Of a stretch of 64,000 nt of DNA, positions 60,082 through 64,000 are shown one piece after another. The DNA lies in NCBI RefSeq assembly GCF_006335015.1, contig NZ_VDGT01000021.1:52398-116397 (forward strand). Reading direction: 5' to 3'. The stretch's first letter is position 1, and each line of letters opens with the position of its first letter. A program made the position numbers and the translations under genes. The notes below the pieces were generated by a model that was not told the origin of the DNA, ran no database searches, and saw only the letters and a program-made list of their open reading frames with translations. This DNA comes from Streptomyces sedi (GTDB lineage: Bacteria; Actinomycetota; Actinomycetes; Streptomycetales; Streptomycetaceae).

Positions 60082-60480
60082 ATGCCGACTTACCGCCGCA
60101 CCTTTTCCGGACACCCGGAGGAGGTGAGCCGAGCCCGCCACTGGACGCGGGAGATCCTGAACGAGGCACCGTGCCGGGACGACGCGGCCCTGGTCGTCTC
60201 CGAACTGAGCGCGAACGCGATCACCCACACCGCCAGCGCCCACAGCACCTTCACCCTCACCATCGAGCGAACCGCCGAAGCTGTGGCGGTCTCGGTGACG
60301 GACCACGGGGGCGCGGCCAGCCGACCGCAGGTGACTCACGCGCCGGAGAGCAGCACGGGCGGCCGGGGCCTGGTCCTGGTGACGGCGTGCGCGACGGTCG
60401 TGCGGATCACGGGCGACGAGACCGGCCACACGGTCACCGCCGAACTCCCCCTCAACGCTGCGCTACCAGCCCCGTGTTGA
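60082..60480 (+). CDS. HATPase_c (anti-sigma RsbW-like) ATP-binding protein
   Basis: A 132-residue GHKL ATPase. EVSRARHWTREILNEAP, ALVVSELSANAITHTAS (N box with the Asn/His), VTDHGG (G1 box) and GGRGLVLVTACAT (G2 box) fit the streptomycete RsbW-like family, which may bind anti-sigma antagonists or act as small kinases. The ATG follows GGAGG. It is the first of four genes with overlapping ends (60082-61635). Confidence 0.88.
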   Translation: MPTYRRTFSGHPEEVSRARHWTREILNEAPCRDDAALVVSELSANAITHTASAHSTFTLTIERTAEAVAVSVTDHGGAASRPQVTHAPESSTGGRGLVLVTACATVVRITGDETGHTVTAELPLNAALPAPC

Positions 60481-60824
60481 CCTACATCGGAACGCGGGGC
60501 CGTCGAACGCTGCACACTCGTTCGGTCGAGTTCTGGTGTGAGGCGATCGCCTACGAACTCCCCACCGGCCGCGCCTTCTGGCTCGGCACCCACCGCGCGA
60601 CCACGCCCCGCCTTGCGTTGCGTTGGCTCCACCACCGAGCCCGGCAGATAGCCGAACAGCTCGACCCCCACCAGGCCCGCCCGGTTCGGGCGTGGCTGCA
60701 TGACCGGTCCGAGCGCGAAGACGCCCTCCACCAACTCGCCGCCGGCGGGCTTTACAGCCACACCGTGCACGAGCCCCCGGTCCACTACCTGCTGACCGCC
60801 CGCCCCACCGGAGACCACTCATGA
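60474..60824 (+). CDS. Hypothetical protein of an HATPase-linked operon
   Basis: A 116-residue, His/Arg-rich protein. It contains RSVEFWCEAIAYELPTGRAFWLG, LRWLHHRARQIAEQLDPHQARPVRAWL (parts LRWLHHRA, HQARPVRAWL) and LHQLAAGGLYSHTVHEPP. GTG 60474 (or TTG 60477) overlaps the HATPase gene and ATGA links it to the next gene. I do not recognise the family; the position in a four-gene coupled set suggests a role with the HATPase and XRE proteins. Confidence 0.65.
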   Translation: MLTYIGTRGRRTLHTRSVEFWCEAIAYELPTGRAFWLGTHRATTPRLALRWLHHRARQIAEQLDPHQARPVRAWLHDRSEREDALHQLAAGGLYSHTVHEPPVHYLLTARPTGDHS

Positions 60825-61324
60825 CCCACCCCACCGACCAATCCCGTAGGCATGGCCGCTCCGCCAGTGTGCTCAGCCCCAACGCGACGGCCGTCCGTGC
60901 GATCCGCACCACCCAGGGCATCAGCCTGCGACAACTCGCCGACCGAGCCGGGTTGGACAAGGGCTACCTCTTCCGCCTCGAACACGGCAAGGTCCGCGCC
61001 AGCCAACGCACCATCGAACTCCTCGCCCGCGTCCTGGACGTCCCCGCACACGACCTCGTTCGCCCCGCAGACCTCCCCGGCGAACAACCGCTCCTCAACC
61101 CGCGCGACCTCCCCGCGCCCACGAGCGAGGAGGGCGAACTCTTCCACTACACCCCGGAAGAAGCCGCCCGCTGGCTCCCCTACACCCCGCATCAGATCCG
61201 AGCCATGGCCCGAGCCCGCACCATCCCCCACCACCAAACCCCACAAGGCCGCATCACCCTCACCGGCCACAACATCCGCGTGATCAACGAGACCACCACC
61301 ATCCACCCCACCCACACCCCATGA
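60821..61324 (+). CDS. XRE helix-turn-helix protein with excisionase-like C-terminus
   Basis: A 167-residue protein. Residues about 22-80 form an XRE HTH (AIRTTQGISLRQLADRAGLDKGYLFRLEHGK). Residues about 108-155 (YTPEEAARWLPYTPHQIRAMARARTIPHHQTPQGRITLTGHNI, i.e. TPEEAARWL and IRAMARAR) resemble a MerR/excisionase-type winged helix. Two DNA-binding domains in one small protein are typical of mobile-element or regulatory island genes. ATGA overlaps link it to both neighbours. Confidence 0.82.
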   Translation: MTHPTDQSRRHGRSASVLSPNATAVRAIRTTQGISLRQLADRAGLDKGYLFRLEHGKVRASQRTIELLARVLDVPAHDLVRPADLPGEQPLLNPRDLPAPTSEEGELFHYTPEEAARWLPYTPHQIRAMARARTIPHHQTPQGRITLTGHNIRVINETTTIHPTHTP

Positions 61325-61635
61325 CGACCGACCACGACACCGACACCGACAAGGCCCATCTCCCGGAACTGCACCCCGAGACGGAAGAGTGCTACCGCTA
61401 CGAGATCACCGGCGCCATGGACTCCGTCGTCCGCTACTGCCAGCTGGTCATCAACAAGCACAGCCACCGCGGCTTCTGGACCCCCACCTGCCCCAACCCC
61501 GACCACTACGACCTCATCCACCAAGCCAGAACCACAATCCTCAACGACCTCCGCATGGTCCTGGACTGCGCCGAGACCATCGCCTACGAAATCGAACGCG
61601 ACCGCCAACGACAACACCGCAAGCCCAGCGCGTAA
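61321..61635 (+). CDS. Hypothetical protein, last gene of the HATPase-linked operon
   Basis: A 104-residue acidic/His-rich protein with CYRYEITGAMDSVVRYCQLVI, WTPTCPNPDHYDLIHQA and LRMVLDCAETIAYEIERDRQ. The pattern of Cys, His and two helices could bind a metal, but no family is recognised. Its start overlaps the preceding stop by 4 nt. Codon use is slightly richer in A than most genes here, consistent with accessory DNA. Confidence 0.65.
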   Translation: MTTDHDTDTDKAHLPELHPETEECYRYEITGAMDSVVRYCQLVINKHSHRGFWTPTCPNPDHYDLIHQARTTILNDLRMVLDCAETIAYEIERDRQRQHRKPSA

Positions 61636-61717
61636 CAACCTTCTCTACGACATCAAGGCGCCGCGCAAGCGCGGCGCGCACGGCAGCGGCGGCCAGGACA
61701 CTCGCACTACACTGTGA

Positions 61718-62482
61718 CTACCTATCAAGGGCCGCGAGAACCTTGATTGCCGCCGCATCCGCGGATTCGTGCTCCCAGACTCGCACGACTGTCCAACCCT
61801 GCTCGCGCAGACGGGCATCAGTGTCGGCGTCACGGATTTGGTTGCCTTGAATCTTCTCGCGCCAGAAGTCGGAACGCTTATTCGCCGGCCGGTAGTGATC
61901 GGGGCAACCGTGCCAGTAACACCCATCGACGAAGACAGCGACACGGGCCTTGAGGAAGACGATGTCAGCCGTGCGTCGGAGGTCGGGGAGAGGGCGGGCA
62001 TTGACACGATAGCGAAGGCCCTGGCGGTAGAGAACGGACCGGAGGAGCCGTTCCGGCTTGGTATCACGTCCCTTGTTGGCGGTCATCACAGCGCGAACGG
62101 CCGTGGACGAAGCTCTGGAGCCGGCGGGCAGGACTTCATCTCGGACGAGGCCAGCAGCACGAGCCATCGCCCAAGCCTGCACGAGGTTCGCGGCCCGTGT
62201 CGCGCGGTTGACCTCTCCGACATAGCGCTCCCGGGTACGGCCCTGCTCAGACCATCGCAGGTACGCCCGAATGCGGCGGGTTCGCCTGTAGACACGAAGC
62301 GCTATGGAACCGGTAGCCCGTCGTTCCTTATCCAGCACGACGACGCGACCATGACGACCTCCCGCAGCACGGTCCTGCTCCGCAGACCGGACCGTGCGGG
62401 ACATACCCTGTTTCGGCTTCCAGGCCCGTTCCGGCGGGAGGCGATCACTCCAACCGTGCTGGGCACTGGTCACCTCGGTCAC
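61718..62482 (-). CDS. vsr: Vsr-family very-short-patch repair endonuclease with N-terminal extension
   Basis: A 254-residue protein. The C-terminal ~125 residues are the Vsr nuclease: NKGRDTKPERLLRSVLYRQGLRY, TADIVFLKARVAVFVDGCYWHGCP (metal Asp173, His191, Cys193) and REKIQGNQIRDADTDARLREQGWTVVRVWEHE. Vsr nicks T:G mismatches made by deamination of 5-methylcytosine. The first ~125 residues are an extra part with RRIRAYLRWSEQGRTRERYVGEV, resembling a small beta-hairpin DNA-binding unit; ordinary Vsr is about 140-160 residues. ATGA overlaps the methyltransferase stop, so the two are coupled. Confidence 0.9.
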   Translation of the reverse strand: MTEVTSAQHGWSDRLPPERAWKPKQGMSRTVRSAEQDRAAGGRHGRVVVLDKERRATGSIALRVYRRTRRIRAYLRWSEQGRTRERYVGEVNRATRAANLVQAWAMARAAGLVRDEVLPAGSRASSTAVRAVMTANKGRDTKPERLLRSVLYRQGLRYRVNARPLPDLRRTADIVFLKARVAVFVDGCYWHGCPDHYRPANKRSDFWREKIQGNQIRDADTDARLREQGWTVVRVWEHESADAAAIKVLAALDR

Positions 62483-63792
62483 GCCCGCCCCTCAGCGTCA
62501 TCGAGCGCGGCCCGGACGGCCTCGGCGAAGACCTCACCGAGTCGGACGGGAACAGCGTTCCCGAGCTGACGCATTTTCTCACCACGTGGCCCGGCGAGGA
62601 TCCAATCATCGGGGAAGGTCATCACGCGGGCGGTCTCGCGCACGGTCATGTACCGGTAACCGGTGCCGTCGAAGGTGGAGTCGTCCAGCCGCATCACAGA
62701 CTCCCCTCCGGGCACTCCGTGCACGCCAGCCTTGACGGTCTTCGCTGGGCGATCCAATTCGTTCGGAGTGTGACCGGCGTACGCGCGGGCGCCCGGCCAC
62801 CCCATATGATCGGGAATGTCATCGACCACTAGCTTCCCGCGCACCTGCTCCACCGTCACTGGCGGAAGGGGCTTGTTCCCGTCTACACCGGCGATCGCGT
62901 CCCGCAGCGTGCGCCATGGCTTCTTGCCGTCTGGGACAAGGGAGGCAGGCGGCAAGGTGGCCACGACCCGCTCCCGGATCAAGTCGATACCAGGCACGTC
63001 GTCGTACCGTTTCCAGTACGTCCCATCGTGCATGGAATCGATGAGGGCCGCCTCCGAGTACCCGGGGTCCGGCTTGTGCTTGTCCCATTCCACGCCGAGG
63101 TCCGCGCGGAACGCGACGATGATCACACGGTGTCGAATCTGCGGCACCCCGTAGTCAGCCGCGTTCACCGGAACATGTACGACGTCGTATCGCTCGGATG
63201 GGTCCACCGAACCGTCCTTGAGCAACTTCCGCAGGACCGCGTCATGCTCCTCCCACGTAGCGCCCTCGCCTCGCTGGACGAACGGAAGACTGATCTCCCG
63301 TTTGATGTACTCGAAGTACGGATTGAAGGAAGGACGGAGCAGGCCACGCACGTTCTCGCAGATGACAGCTTTGGGCCGCATCTCACGGATGGCGCGGAAC
63401 ATCTCCGGGAACATGTTTCGCTCATCCTCGTCCCCCTTGGCCACCCCTCCCAAACTAAACGGCTGGCAGGGCGGGCCGCCGGCCAGGACGTCCACTTCCG
63501 CGTCCTTCAGGAACTCGAACGAGGGGATGCGGCGCACGTCCCCTGGCACGAGGGGCCAGCCTTCAGCACGGAGTCCCGGACGACCCTTGCCCGGCTTGGG
63601 CATTGACGCGTCCTCAGGGTCGCGGGGCGCCGCCCCGTTCTCGGTCAGCGTCTCCAAGGCCCGCTTGGCGAACTCGTTGACCAGGAGTGGCCGGAAACCC
63701 GCGTTGTGGACGCCCATGGCTAGGCCGCCCCCACCCGCGAAGAGTTCAACAGACGTCCCGCCCTTGGTCCTACGTTTCCCCTGATCAGCCAT
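62479..63792 (-). CDS. DNA (cytosine-5-)-methyltransferase
   Basis: A 437-residue C5 methyltransferase. Motif I is VELFAGGGGLAMGV, motif IV GGPPCQPFS (nucleophile Cys109), motif VI CENVRG (146-150), motif VIII PQIRHRV (218-223) and motif X GNAVPV near the C-terminus. The target-recognition region between VIII and X is about 170 residues. Its sequence specificity cannot be read. It is upstream of Vsr with a 4-nt overlap. No restriction endonuclease is visible on this side; one could lie beyond 64000. Confidence 0.93.
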   Translation of the reverse strand: MADQGKRRTKGGTSVELFAGGGGLAMGVHNAGFRPLLVNEFAKRALETLTENGAAPRDPEDASMPKPGKGRPGLRAEGWPLVPGDVRRIPSFEFLKDAEVDVLAGGPPCQPFSLGGVAKGDEDERNMFPEMFRAIREMRPKAVICENVRGLLRPSFNPYFEYIKREISLPFVQRGEGATWEEHDAVLRKLLKDGSVDPSERYDVVHVPVNAADYGVPQIRHRVIIVAFRADLGVEWDKHKPDPGYSEAALIDSMHDGTYWKRYDDVPGIDLIRERVVATLPPASLVPDGKKPWRTLRDAIAGVDGNKPLPPVTVEQVRGKLVVDDIPDHMGWPGARAYAGHTPNELDRPAKTVKAGVHGVPGGESVMRLDDSTFDGTGYRYMTVRETARVMTFPDDWILAGPRGEKMRQLGNAVPVRLGEVFAEAVRAALDDAEGRA

Positions 63793-63824
63793 GCCCGAAG
63801 CATACCGCGGAGTTTCCGATCTTA

Positions 63825-63883
63825 ACGAGCGACTCGTGAAACGGACCTCTCACCTTGGGAAACACACTCACTAACGAGCTCGT
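63825..63883 (-). promoter_or_regulatory. Paired palindromes upstream of the methyltransferase gene
   Basis: ACGAG-CGA-CTCGT (63825-63837) and ACGAGCTCGT (63874-63883), each preceded by TA, lie 33-91 bp upstream of the methyltransferase start (63792). Two near-identical palindromes with centres about 48 bp apart are typical of operators. They could be autoregulatory sites; no regulator gene is seen. The rest of the final 208 bp holds no recognised gene. Confidence 0.45.
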
Positions 63884-64000
63884 GCACGGTAGGCAGGGAG
63901 GCATCGAGGATGGCGGCGGGGCTCGGTGTTCACCTCTGCCGTGTCGACGTCAGGTCCGCGGACTGCTGATGGGACAGCAGGCTGGCGACGGCCTGGACAG

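Noticed and set aside
1..64000. CRISPR arrays
   Set aside because: No series of 20-40 bp repeats with unique spacers of similar size was seen; the tandem repeats found have no spacers or are only 13-37 bp and contiguous.
58107..64000. Attachment-site duplication of the tRNA-Ala 3' end
   Set aside because: No second copy of the tRNA 3' sequence was found in the visible part, so the far boundary of the island cannot be claimed.

Overview
The window is a high-GC actinomycete chromosome segment, most probably from Streptomyces or a close relative. Evidence: an HrdD-type sigma factor with sigma-E- and sigma-R-like promoters, a complete egtABCD ergothioneine operon, an XRE/DUF397 regulator pair, a SepX/GlpR-type septum protein, very GC-rich third codon positions, frequent GTG/TTG starts and many 4-nt start/stop overlaps.

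Layout. 0-8 kb: two GNAT acetyltransferases, then a divergent carbohydrate block (VOC protein, aldo/keto reductase and GH1 beta-glucosidase on minus; zinc alcohol dehydrogenase and IlvD/Edd dehydratase on plus) around a 361-bp region with inverted repeats. 8-24 kb: a D-Ala-D-Ala carboxypeptidase with a very long repetitive cytoplasmic N-terminus, a GPP34 protein, XRE plus DUF397, a flavin oxidoreductase, exodeoxyribonuclease III, a secreted HNH lipoprotein, an APC permease divergent from an AdpA-like regulator, a hexapeptide acetyltransferase and a PPOX protein. 22.9-24.35 kb: an intact IS630-family element (1240 bp, TA target duplication, -1 frameshift signal) directly abutting a 197-bp MITE-like element, both upstream of a KDPG-type aldolase. 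25-33 kb: DHA2 efflux pump, UDP-glucose pyrophosphorylase, stand-alone LigD-type phosphoesterase, aldo/keto reductase, secreted alpha-amylase, membrane-anchored Mrr-like nuclease, tRNA-Arg(CCT). 33-38 kb: egtA-egtB-egtC-egtD. 38-45 kb: M20 amidohydrolase, SEDS protein, hrdD, TetR plus DHA2 efflux pair. 45-58 kb: a conserved actinobacterial block (mscL, SAF protein, MTAP, FmdB, penicillin acylase, 5-formyl-THF cyclo-ligase, galU, moeA/glp, moaC, mogA, rimJ, sepX/glpR) ending at tRNA-Ala(CGC). 58-64 kb: an accessory segment beside the tRNA (XRE regulators, monooxygenase, HATPase, small coupled genes) followed by a 5-methylcytosine methyltransferase with a Vsr endonuclease.

How genes work together. 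Beta-glucosidase and alpha-amylase release sugars. The AKR, alcohol dehydrogenase, IlvD/Edd dehydratase and aldolase fit an oxidative non-phosphorylating sugar-acid route, although no lactonase or kinase is visible. The egt genes and hrdD point to thiol-oxidative and envelope stress. The galU-moeA-rimJ-sepX order matches the mycobacterial/corynebacterial locus in which the MoeA paralogue is the gephyrin-like division protein Glp and the last gene its membrane receptor. Here moaC and mogA are inserted, so the MoeA-like protein may serve molybdopterin synthesis, division, or both.

No CRISPR array, prophage module or antibiotic gene cluster was seen. Domain assignments come from reading translated sequences and motifs by eye; no database search was run.
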